Shown: in pieces, positions 1-5,101 of the stretch | How positions within the stretch are numbered: position 1 is the first letter of the stretch | Layout: each line of letters opens with the position of its first letter | DNA from: an uncultured Pseudomonadota bacterium | GTDB taxonomy: Bacteria > Pseudomonadota > Gammaproteobacteria > Burkholderiales > SCOH01 | Length of the DNA: 7,850 nt | Reading direction: 5' to 3' | NCBI GenBank assembly: GCA_937863215.1 | Contig: CALMFQ010000258.1 | Coordinates: forward strand, 1-7,850 | Translations under genes and position numbers: made by a program | Notes under the pieces: model-generated | Seen by the model: only the letters and a program-made list of their open reading frames with translations | The model's database searches: none | Told to the model about the DNA's origin: nothing

Positions 1-18
1 GAAAAGAAAATCGCCTGA
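1..18 (+). CDS. Possible C-terminal end of an upstream gene (partial)
   Basis: Read in frame 1, the first bases encode Glu-Lys-Lys-Ile-Ala followed by TGA at 16-18. The other two forward frames stay open through the hairpin terminator at 55-88, which would be unusual for a real gene end. A + strand terminator 36 nt after this stop suggests that a gene enters from the left and ends here. Five residues are too few to name a product, and the call rests on context only. Confidence 0.35.
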   Translation, partial: EKKIA

Positions 19-54
19 GTCTCGGTTGCTGCCGGGAGTCGTCCAGCCAGAATG

Positions 55-88
55 CGGCGCAGCGGTCGATACCGCTGCGCCGTTTTTT
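55..88 (+). terminator. Rho-independent terminator of the upstream gene
   Basis: A perfect 11-bp GC-rich stem (CGGCGCAGCGG at 55-65 pairing with CCGCTGCGCCG at 72-82) has a 6-nt loop and is followed directly by six T residues (83-88). The T tract is on the + strand only, so it terminates rightward transcription. The last two Ts form part of the stop codon of the convergent acetyltransferase gene, so the two 3' ends abut. Confidence 0.85.
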
Positions 89-593
89 ACAGCGCCAGTT
101 GCAGCAGATAATCATCCATCACAAATCCGCCGCCGATGTCCTGTGTCATCGACTCGACGATACTGAAGCCGTTGCGCTGATAGGCGCGGATTGCCAGTCG
201 ATTCCGCTTGTTCACCGCCAACTGCAGCGTGGTGCAACCCTGCTGGCGCGCACGCGCCGCGACATATTGCAGCAGCAGGCTGCCCAGCCCCTTGCCGTGC
301 CACTCCGGATGCAGATACAGCTTGTCGAGCTTCATTACTGCCGGGTCGGCGAGCAGAAAATAATTGACGAACCCGCTCATGCACTCCGCCAGCCATAATC
401 CGTCCAGCCAGTGCCCCGCTGTACCGATTTCGGCCTGCAATGCCGGTACGGCATAGCGCTGTGCCAGCATGTAGTCGATCTGCGCCTGGCTGATAATGGC
501 GGGGTAGTGTTGCTGCCAGATCAGCTGTGCCAGTTTTGCCAGTGTGGCAAGATCGGCAGCCTGACAGGCGCGGATGATCGGGTCAATTTGCAT
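87..593 (-). CDS. GNAT family N-acetyltransferase
   Basis: This predicted 168-residue protein is a cytoplasmic Gcn5-related acyltransferase, a family that moves an acetyl group from acetyl-CoA to an amine; the substrate cannot be read from sequence. The acetyl-CoA pyrophosphate loop is seen as HPEWHGKGLG (residues 95-104), where the usual Q/R-x-x-G-x-G has His in first position. The C-terminal motif NKRNRLAIRAYQRNGF (128-143) includes the Tyr that is often the general acid. Length is typical for a single-domain GNAT. I chose ATG 593 because the fold begins with MQIDPIIRAC. The frame stays open upstream to 734, but that stretch would overlap the divergent dehydrogenase gene and has no GNAT character. 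The Shine-Dalgarno is weak. The gene is divergent from the dehydrogenase at 664. Family is confident; specific function is unknown. Confidence 0.88.
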   Translation of the reverse strand: MQIDPIIRACQAADLATLAKLAQLIWQQHYPAIISQAQIDYMLAQRYAVPALQAEIGTAGHWLDGLWLAECMSGFVNYFLLADPAVMKLDKLYLHPEWHGKGLGSLLLQYVAARARQQGCTTLQLAVNKRNRLAIRAYQRNGFSIVESMTQDIGGGFVMDDYLLQLAL

Positions 594-612
594 GGTTGGT
601 CCGGACAAGGAG

Positions 613-638
613 CGCGACGCAGGTTTGCTATAGTCGCG
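613..638. promoter_or_regulatory. Inverted repeat in the divergent intergenic region, possible operator
   Basis: CGCGAC (613-618) and GTCGCG (633-638) form a perfect 6-bp inverted repeat with a 14-nt spacer, about two helical turns centre to centre. It lies between the divergent acetyltransferase and dehydrogenase genes. The right arm overlaps the extended -10 at 626-634, which is where a repressor could act. In GC-rich DNA a 6-bp repeat can arise by chance, so this is only a candidate. Confidence 0.25.
626..634 (+). promoter_or_regulatory. Candidate extended -10 promoter for the dehydrogenase gene
   Basis: TGCTATAGT matches the extended -10 pattern TGnTATAAT with five of six hexamer positions correct. 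It ends 29 nt before the ATG at 664. No good -35 lies at 16-18 nt spacing (CGGACA at 602-607 is too far away), which is tolerated for extended -10 promoters. It is one of the few AT-rich spots in this 70-bp gap. Confidence 0.4.
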
Positions 639-663
639 ACAGATTAATTGCAGGGGAGAGAGC

Positions 664-1815
664 ATGGCTTCGAGCAGCAAGGCCGTCAATATCGACGATT
701 TGCGCCGCATGGCGCAGCGGCGTTTGCCACGCATCGTTTTCGATTATATCGACGGCGGTGTCGAGGATGAAACCGGGCTGGCGCGCAATCGGCAGGCGTT
801 CGAGCGCTGGCGCATGGTGCCGCACTATCTGACGGACGTCAGTCAGCGCAGCCAGCAGACCACGCTGTTTGGCCAGAACTATGCCAGCCCGTTCGGTATT
901 GCACCTACCGGCCTGGCGGGGTTTGCGCGCCCCGGCGCCGATCTGATGCTGGCGCAGGCTGCAGCCGAGGCGAATGTGCCGTTCATCATGTCGGGTGCCG
1001 CCACGACTTCGATTGAGCGTGTGGCTGCAGCGGCGCCGCGCCATGCGTGGTTCCAGTTGTACGTTTCACGTGAAACTGCCATTACCGACGATCTGATCCG
1101 GCGCGCGCTGGAGGCCGGAATCGAAACACTGGTGCTGACCGTTGACGTACCGGTGCATTCAAAGCGCGAGCGCGACTGGCGCAACGGCTTCGTGCCACCG
1201 GTCAAGCCCTCGCCCGGCTGTGTGCTGGACATGCTGCGCCACCCGGCATGGTTAGGCACGGTATTGCGCCACGGTCTGCCACGCTTCGAAAATTGGGCGC
1301 CATATGCCGGCAACGGGGCAGGCGCCAGGCAGATTGCTGCATTTTTCTCGGCGCAGATTCCGTTTACACAGACTTGGCACGATCTGGAACGTATTCGCCG
1401 CCAATGGCCGCGCCGATTGGTGTTGAAGGGCATCCTGGCGCCGAACGATGCGGTGCAGGCGCAGCGGCTGGGCGTCGATGGCTTGATCGTATCCAATCAC
1501 GGCGGGCGGCAGCTGGATGCGGCGCCAGCGGCATTGGAAATGCTGCCGGCGATTCGCGCCGTGCTCGGACAACAAATGACGCTGATGCTGGACGGTGGCA
1601 TCCGGCGTGGCAGCGATATTCTCAAGGCATGGGCGCTGGGCGCAGATTTCGTCTTCGTCGGCCGGCCGGCGCTATATGGCGTGGCTGCCGATGGATTGGC
1701 CGGTGCGCGGCGGGCGCTGGCAATCCTGCGCGAAGAAATCGACCTGACGCTGGCGCAGCTGGGGTGTGCCGATCTGGCGTTGCTGACGGGGGAATATTTA
1801 CGCGAAGGCTGGTAA
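664..1815 (+). CDS. FMN-dependent alpha-hydroxy-acid dehydrogenase (MdlB/LldD-like)
   Basis: This 383-residue protein belongs to the family of L-lactate dehydrogenase LldD, (S)-mandelate dehydrogenase MdlB and glycolate oxidase, FMN TIM-barrel enzymes that oxidise an (S)-2-hydroxy acid to the 2-oxo acid. The active-site set appears complete: Tyr28 in FDYIDGG, WFQLYV (129-134, Tyr133), TVDVP (159-163), Arg168/Arg170 in SKRERD, Lys255 in LKGIL, the catalytic His279 with Arg282 in SNHGGRQLD, the FMN phosphate site DGGIRRGSD (310-318) and GRP (333-335). The PTGLAGFARPG segment and the C-terminal TLAQLGCADL end look closer to MdlB than to LldD. That is my reading from memory of the families, so the substrate (lactate, mandelate or another) is open. 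Residues 176-235 are the variable loop that anchors MdlB to the membrane. The start has a strong AGGGGAG Shine-Dalgarno at 652-658. Electrons probably pass to quinone or cytochrome, or to O2 if it is an oxidase. Confidence 0.93.
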   Translation: MASSSKAVNIDDLRRMAQRRLPRIVFDYIDGGVEDETGLARNRQAFERWRMVPHYLTDVSQRSQQTTLFGQNYASPFGIAPTGLAGFARPGADLMLAQAAAEANVPFIMSGAATTSIERVAAAAPRHAWFQLYVSRETAITDDLIRRALEAGIETLVLTVDVPVHSKRERDWRNGFVPPVKPSPGCVLDMLRHPAWLGTVLRHGLPRFENWAPYAGNGAGARQIAAFFSAQIPFTQTWHDLERIRRQWPRRLVLKGILAPNDAVQAQRLGVDGLIVSNHGGRQLDAAPAALEMLPAIRAVLGQQMTLMLDGGIRRGSDILKAWALGADFVFVGRPALYGVAADGLAGARRALAILREEIDLTLAQLGCADLALLTGEYLREGW

Positions 1816-1826
1816 TGCTGAGCGAA

Positions 1827-1855
1827 ACCGGGCAGCGCTTGGCCACCCGGTGGCC
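1827..1855. terminator. Weak hairpin between convergent genes
   Basis: The 44-nt gap between the dehydrogenase and the convergent zinc-ribbon gene contains two mutually exclusive pairings. One is ACCGGG (1827-1832) with CCCGGT (1846-1851). The other is a near-perfect palindrome, GGCCACCCGGTGGCC (1841-1855). Neither is followed by a real T tract: the + side reads GGATTT and the minus side TTTCG. It may help end both transcripts, but it is not a canonical terminator. Confidence 0.3.
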
Positions 1856-1859
1856 GGAT

Positions 1860-2087
1860 TTACATGGCGAGACGATAGGAGGATTTGATCTGCTGCTGGC
1901 GTTTTTCCGCCGCACTCAGTTGCTGCGAGGTGATCTGCATGTCCGAGCCACAACTACATCGCAGCACCGTATCGGGCACCAGCGAGCGCAGATGCTTGCT
2001 GGTTTCCTTGCCGCATTGGTCGCAGGCAATAACCAGACTGGCGTTGTAGTGTTTGTCGAAATCCAGATCGAAAGCCATTTGCTTCAT
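1860..2087 (-). CDS. Small zinc-ribbon-like protein (75 aa), function unknown
   Basis: This short, probably cytoplasmic protein has four cysteines arranged as CDQC (Cys22, Cys25) and CSC (Cys44, Cys46). The CxxC...CxC layout suggests a single zinc (or other metal) site. After the second knuckle comes a polar, Gln- and Lys-rich helix (about 55-70) that could bind nucleic acid or a partner; this is inference. No signal peptide or membrane segment is visible. ATG 2087 was chosen because the reverse-strand Shine-Dalgarno GAGG lies 8-9 nt upstream; the frame is open to 2171 but the extra residues look non-coding. The gene converges on the dehydrogenase and follows the four-cysteine gene on the same strand after a 183-nt gap with possible promoter elements. 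I do not recognise a named family. Confidence 0.8.
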   Translation of the reverse strand: MKQMAFDLDFDKHYNASLVIACDQCGKETSKHLRSLVPDTVLRCSCGSDMQITSQQLSAAEKRQQQIKSSYRLAM

Positions 2088-2170
2088 GGGTAGTACCTCA
2101 CGCAAGATTGACCGGAAGGTGCGCTGTGGCGGCGCGTGATGCATGCGCCGGACACAGCGACACAATTTCA

Positions 2171-2201
2171 AGTTTAGCCAGTAATTTCAGAAAGTTGACA
2201 A
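2171..2201 (-). promoter_or_regulatory. Weak promoter candidate for the zinc-ribbon gene
   Basis: On the reverse strand TTGTCA (2201-2196) and TAAACT (2176-2171) could serve as -35 and -10. The 19-nt spacing is long and the -10 matches only four of six positions. The segment 2161-2206 is clearly more AT-rich than its surroundings, which is the main support. It lies in the 183-nt gap upstream of the zinc-ribbon gene. Apart from this, I see nothing else in that gap. Confidence 0.25.
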
Positions 2202-2270
2202 AATTCTTGCGCGTGGCTGGCGGTCGCTCTGGGCTTGAAAGAAGCCGCGAAGAGAGGCGGTGTGGATAGT

Positions 2271-2606
2271 TTAGCGCGAGTCGCGCGCGACGATGCAGAC
2301 CGGCTCTTTGCCGGATTCGAGACAGCCAACGATACGAAATCCCTGCGCGACATAGGCAGACAAAGCCGATGACAGCAGCGATTCGCGGCGCCGGTTGTCG
2401 AGATTGTCGCTGGCGAATTTCATCACCTGCAGTTTGAGCGGGGTTTCGCCGTCGCAGGATTGTTCGGCGCTGTTGACGTTGACGACGCACACACGTGCAC
2501 CGGCGGGCGCAGCGGCGGTAGTACGGATTTCGCCGCCCTGCACCGTGGCGGCAAGCAGGGCCGCCACGCCGGCAGTAACGATTCCGCTATGCATAGGCTT
2601 CAGCAT
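2271..2606 (-). CDS. Small exported four-cysteine protein (111 aa), function unknown
   Basis: Residues 1 to about 24 form a plausible Sec signal peptide with a hydrophobic core (IVTAGVAALLAATV), cleaved near VQG-GE, so the mature part of roughly 87 residues is probably periplasmic. It has exactly four cysteines (40, 51, 95, 104), an even number consistent with two disulfides. The start is ATG 2606, 9 nt after the TGA of the upstream glycine-zipper gene. The Shine-Dalgarno is weak and overlaps that stop, so translational coupling is likely. No terminator with a T tract follows the gene. I do not recognise the family; the neighbour suggests an envelope role, which is inference only. Confidence 0.75.
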   Translation of the reverse strand: MLKPMHSGIVTAGVAALLAATVQGGEIRTTAAAPAGARVCVVNVNSAEQSCDGETPLKLQVMKFASDNLDNRRRESLLSSALSAYVAQGFRIVGCLESGKEPVCIVARDSR

Positions 2607-2615
2607 TGGCCGCGC

Positions 2616-3014
2616 TCAGTCATGGTCGTGAAAGCGGTGATGGCGATGGTGCCAGTGGCGATGACGCCAGTGATCATCGTCGCGATACCAGCCGTAGCGA
2701 TTGCCGCGCTCATGTCCGCCGTAGTACGACTGAACCGGCGGCGGAGGCGGAGGAGCGTAGACAATGCGCTCCCGTTCGCGTACTTCGACCTGGCGGTTGT
2801 TGCGACGGCCATAATCCGAGCCGATTGCCGCACCGGTGGCGCCGCCGATCGCTGCGCCGACTACCGCGCCGTTGCGGCCGTTCATGTCATGGCCGATGAC
2901 CGCTCCCAGTGCGCCACCGAGTGCGCCGCCCACTGCCGCATTATCGCGTTCGCCGGCATATGCGCCGGCACACAGCAATGCCGACAGGCCTGCCAGCAAC
3001 ATTTTTTTCCACAT
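2616..3014 (-). CDS. Glycine-zipper envelope protein with poly-Pro and His-rich tail
   Basis: This predicted 132-residue exported protein has three parts. Residues 1-20 are a classical signal peptide ending AYA before Gly-Glu. Residues 26-70 are a glycine zipper with repeated GxxxG spacing, in two hydrophobic stretches (AAVGGALGGALGAVIG and AVVGAAIGGATGAAIG) split by HDMNGRNG; this type packs two helices in or against a membrane. The tail has six consecutive prolines (88-93) and ends in a stretch with nine His among residues 115-131, which could bind Ni, Zn or Cu (inference). ATG 3014 is preceded by a perfect GGAGG Shine-Dalgarno at 3025-3021; the open frame up to 3056 lacks support. The four-cysteine gene follows 9 nt downstream, so they form an operon. 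Related zipper proteins are surface antigens or lipoproteins, but there is no lipobox here. Confidence 0.85.
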   Translation of the reverse strand: MWKKMLLAGLSALLCAGAYAGERDNAAVGGALGGALGAVIGHDMNGRNGAVVGAAIGGATGAAIGSDYGRRNNRQVEVRERERIVYAPPPPPPVQSYYGGHERGNRYGWYRDDDHWRHRHWHHRHHRFHDHD

Positions 3015-3024
3015 GACGCGCCTC

Positions 3025-3060
3025 CACAATGGTTGTGTCGTTGTTGATGGGGCCATTGTG
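3025..3060 (-). promoter_or_regulatory. Inverted repeat in the leader of the glycine-zipper operon
   Basis: CACAATGG (3025-3032) and CCATTGTG (3053-3060) form a perfect 8-bp inverted repeat with a 20-nt spacer. On the transcribed minus strand the downstream arm ends at the first base of the GGAGG Shine-Dalgarno (3025-3021). A hairpin here could affect ribosome access, or the repeat could be an operator. Eight perfect base pairs is modest evidence. Confidence 0.35.
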
Positions 3061-3096
3061 CGGCACGCTGCCTGAATCCAGGCTGAATTGCTGCGC

Positions 3097-3798
3097 TTAG
3101 CCAGCGCCCGCCAGTGCTTGTTCCGCTGCGCTCAGATAACGCCACTCGCCCGGCGCCAGCGCCCCCAGATCGAGTTGGCCGAAACGCTGGCGATGCAGCG
3201 CTTCCACCCGGTTGCCGGCCGCGGCGACCATGCGCTTGACCTGATGGTATTTGCCCTGATCGATGCTCAGCAGCAGCGTGTGCGGCTCGCTACAGGCCAG
3301 TTCGTCGGCACGTACCGGCAGCTCCTCGCCATGCAGCAGCACGCCTTGCTGCAGCGCCTGCAGCATCGCCTCGGTGGCGGCATGTTTGAGGCGCACGGCG
3401 TAACGCTTCGGTACGTGTCGTTTGGGATGGGTCAGGCGGTGCAGCCAGGGGCCGTCGTCGGTCAGCAACAGCAGGCCGCTGGTGTCTTCGTCGAGACGCC
3501 CCACACATTGCACGCCGCGTTCGCGCAGCGGCGCCGGCAGCAGCGACAGCACGCTCGGATGATGCTGCGGATTGCGCGAGCATTCGTAGCCCGGTGGTTT
3601 GTGCAGCAACAGGTAAACCCTGGCGCGAAACTGCCAGACCTCGCCGTCGACACTGTACTGCAGGCCGGCGGTAGCAAAATCCTGTCCCGCGGCGTCGCAG
3701 ATCGCCCCGGCGACGCTGACCCGGCCGGCCTCGATCAACGTGCGGCATTGTTTGCGGCTACCAAAGCCCTGAGATTGCAAGATGCGTTCGAGTTGAAT
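3097..3798 (-). CDS. rsuA: 16S rRNA pseudouridine synthase, RsuA family
   Basis: RsuA converts U516 of 16S rRNA to pseudouridine during small-subunit assembly. The protein shows an N-terminal S4 RNA-binding domain (LERILQSQGFGSRKQC onward, about residues 3-45) followed by the catalytic domain. The synthase motif GRLDEDTSGLLLLTDDG spans 100-116 with catalytic Asp103, against Asp102 in E. coli RsuA. The family signature KYHQVKRMVAAAGN is at 183-196. The start is unusual. No ATG, GTG or TTG occurs in frame between a GTG at 3891, which would overlap the upstream gene by 62 nt and add 31 unrelated residues, and a TTG at 3780 that would cut into the S4 domain. I place the start at ATT 3798, with GGGA six nt upstream, giving 233 residues (E. 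coli has 231). The GTG-initiated 264-residue form is the alternative. The SRPBCC gene ends 31 nt upstream, so co-transcription is likely. Confidence 0.9.
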   Translation of the reverse strand: MQLERILQSQGFGSRKQCRTLIEAGRVSVAGAICDAAGQDFATAGLQYSVDGEVWQFRARVYLLLHKPPGYECSRNPQHHPSVLSLLPAPLRERGVQCVGRLDEDTSGLLLLTDDGPWLHRLTHPKRHVPKRYAVRLKHAATEAMLQALQQGVLLHGEELPVRADELACSEPHTLLLSIDQGKYHQVKRMVAAAGNRVEALHRQRFGQLDLGALAPGEWRYLSAAEQALAGAG

Positions 3799-3829
3799 GA
3801 TGTTTCCCGTGTGCCCGCGATCAGGGGCG

Positions 3830-4315
3830 TCAAATATGTTCGTGCCGGCTGGCCAGCAGGCGTGTGCCGAGCTTGTGCGCCAGCGCTTCACCGCCGCGCT
3901 GCATCAGCCAGTCGTGGTTCCAGCGGAACAGCGGGCTGGCAAGCGGCGCAAGCAGGTTCATCCAGGCTTTGGATGTGCTTACCAGCCAGTCGTATTGTAC
4001 CGCGGTGGCGTCGCCCGCTTCAGCAAACAGCCAGATGCCGGTGCCGCAGACATCGCCGCAGGCATATCCTTCCAGCCGCCGGCCGGGCTGCTTCGCGGCC
4101 AGCGTGATGTCGAACACCACGCGATACGGCAGACGGCCGCGCCAGCAATAGCGGCGCACATTGCCGATGCCCGCCGCATCGCCGCTGTGCAGTTGGTTGA
4201 CGCTGACCACACCCGGCCACCACTGCGGCCAGTCAAGCGAATCCTCGATTGCCGCGTAAACCGGCGCAAGTGGCGCCGCAATTTGCCAGCTGGTGCGAAA
4301 ACGGTATCTTGCCAT
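3830..4315 (-). CDS. SRPBCC (START-like) family protein
   Basis: This predicted 161-residue cytoplasmic protein has the START/Bet v 1-like hydrophobic-pocket fold. The N-terminus (RYRFRTSWQIAAPLAPVYAAI) is the usual first strand and helix, followed by WPQWWPGV (29-36), a strand-rich middle, and the C-terminal helix region with RWNHDWLMQRGGEALA (131-146), which is typical of this subgroup. These proteins bind lipids, polyketides or other small hydrophobic ligands, or act as cyclases; no ligand can be named here. An in-frame ATG at 4324 sits directly against the GGAGGA Shine-Dalgarno (4330-4325) and is too close, so ATG 4315, nine nt from it, is preferred. The gene is upstream of rsuA and divergent from a second SRPBCC gene at 4500. 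Its leader contains a strong hairpin. Confidence 0.85.
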   Translation of the reverse strand: MARYRFRTSWQIAAPLAPVYAAIEDSLDWPQWWPGVVSVNQLHSGDAAGIGNVRRYCWRGRLPYRVVFDITLAAKQPGRRLEGYACGDVCGTGIWLFAEAGDATAVQYDWLVSTSKAWMNLLAPLASPLFRWNHDWLMQRGGEALAHKLGTRLLASRHEHI

Positions 4316-4334
4316 CGCGGCCATTCCTCCAGTA

Positions 4335-4380
4335 GAAGCGCCGCTGCGCCGCAGATGCAGCGGCAATACCGGCTTCTTTT
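4335..4380. promoter_or_regulatory. Strong leader hairpin upstream of the SRPBCC gene
   Basis: GCCGCTGC (4340-4347) pairs perfectly with GCAGCGGC (4357-4364). An outer stem, GAAGC (4335-4339) with GCTTC (4372-4376), could extend it across an asymmetric bulge. An alternative CTGCGCCGCAG pairing (4344-4354) competes. On the minus strand the structure lies 5 nt before the GGAGGA of the SRPBCC gene. On the + strand it is followed by TTTT and resembles a terminator, although no + strand gene ends nearby. It may be a 5'-leader control element or a block to antisense transcription. Confidence 0.4.
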
Positions 4381-4421
4381 ACATATAGTTGACGCAAATG
4401 GATGCCGGAAACGGCGTAAAT

Positions 4422-4430
4422 TGATATTAT
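4422..4430 (+). promoter_or_regulatory. Candidate extended -10 promoter for the second SRPBCC gene
   Basis: TGATATTAT matches TGnTATAAT with five of six hexamer positions correct. It lies in the only AT-rich stretch of the divergent gap (4374-4433), about 70 nt before ATG 4500. No convincing -35 is present at normal spacing; TTGACG at 4389-4394 is too far away. A small GCCG-GAAA-CGGC hairpin (4404-4415) lies just upstream. Confidence 0.4.
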
Positions 4431-4499
4431 TCCGTCGGCATGAAATTTCGCGCCGGCAAGGTGCCGGTGCCACGCAATCAATTGATGAGGAAGACACAC

Positions 4500-4970
4500 A
4501 TGGCATTTACCGTTAAGGTCGATGTTGGCTACGAATTCGAAGTAAAGGCACCGTTTGACGAGGTTTTCGACCTGCTGGCCGATGTGCCGCTGTCGGTAAG
4601 CCATTTCCCTAAAGTCGCCAGCCTGGTCGATCTGGGCGACAACGCGTTCCGCTGGGAAATGGAAAAAGTCGGCACCGACGCTTTTCATATCCAGACCGTG
4701 TATGCGTCGAAATACGTACCGAACAAGGCCAAGGGCGAAATTACCTGGACGCCGGTAAAGGGTGTCGGCAATGCGCAAGTGTCCGGCATCTGGAATATTA
4801 CCGACAAGGGCAATTCAACGCTGGTGGTGCTGGAAACCGGCGGCGACATGGACATTCCGCTGCCCGGCCTGATGAAAATGGTCGTCGGCCCGGTGGTGAA
4901 ATCGGAGTTTGACGGTCTGGTACGCAAATACATTGAAAACCTGATCGACCGTTTCGGTGGCGAAGTCTGA
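4500..4970 (+). CDS. SRPBCC (START-like) family protein
   Basis: This predicted 156-residue protein is a second START-like protein of the cyclase/dehydrase type. It opens with VKVDVGYEFEVKAPFDEVFD (about residues 5-24), the first strand and helix of the fold. It continues with SHFPKVASLVDLG (34-46), the strand FRWEMEKVG (50-58), HIQTVYASKYV (63-73), and ends in a long amphipathic helix after PLPGLMKMVVGPVVKSEF (120-137). No signal peptide or catalytic residue set is visible, so the ligand is unknown. ATG 4500 has GAGGA at 4487-4491, eight nt upstream; an earlier in-frame ATG at 4440 has no Shine-Dalgarno. It shares little direct sequence with the SRPBCC protein at 3830-4315, so the pair is not a recent duplication. 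It is a single-gene unit ended by the terminator at 4993. Confidence 0.88.
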   Translation: MAFTVKVDVGYEFEVKAPFDEVFDLLADVPLSVSHFPKVASLVDLGDNAFRWEMEKVGTDAFHIQTVYASKYVPNKAKGEITWTPVKGVGNAQVSGIWNITDKGNSTLVVLETGGDMDIPLPGLMKMVVGPVVKSEFDGLVRKYIENLIDRFGGEV

Positions 4971-4992
4971 TCGACACGCCAGCCCAGAAGCC

Positions 4993-5018
4993 AAGCCGGG
5001 TCACAAGCCCGGCTTTTT
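4993..5018 (+). terminator. Rho-independent terminator after the second SRPBCC gene
   Basis: AAGCCGGG (4993-5000) pairs perfectly with CCCGGCTT (5008-5015) around a 7-nt loop. The stem runs into a five-T tract (5014-5018) and then GTTTG. It starts 22 nt after the TGA at 4968-4970, which is ordinary spacing. Confidence 0.9.
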
Positions 5019-5101
5019 GTTTGTGCTGTGGCGATTCATTTCCGGTTCAGTCGGCTGCCGGCAAACTGGTGCCAAGTTCAAATCGCTGCAAGGGGTGAAA
5101 C

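Noticed and set aside
594..734. Upstream extension of the acetyltransferase to a start at 734
   Set aside because: The added 47 residues overlap the divergent dehydrogenase and its promoter, and lack GNAT character.
1248..2093. Open frame of 281 codons on the + strand overlapping the dehydrogenase 3' half and running into the zinc-ribbon gene
   Set aside because: It lies out of frame with the dehydrogenase and antisense to the zinc-ribbon gene, and has no domain or Shine-Dalgarno support.
2195..2200. Perfect TTGACA on the + strand
   Set aside because: No -10 hexamer is present at 15-19 nt downstream, and the next + strand gene is more than 2 kb away.
3070..3083. GCCTG-AATC-CAGGC hairpin as a terminator for rsuA
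   Set aside because: The stem is only 5 bp and no T tract follows on either strand.
3088..4107. Long open frame of 339 codons on the + strand opposite rsuA and the SRPBCC gene
   Set aside because: It is fully antisense to two genes with clear family matches. Its translation is low-complexity, rich in Ala, Arg and Gln, with no recognisable domain, as expected for a shadow frame in GC-rich DNA.
4341..4351. CCGCTGCGCCG shared with the terminator arm at 72-82, as a possible repeat element
   Set aside because: It is a single 11-base GC-rich match with no similarity in the flanks; both copies sit in hairpins of different design, so chance explains it.
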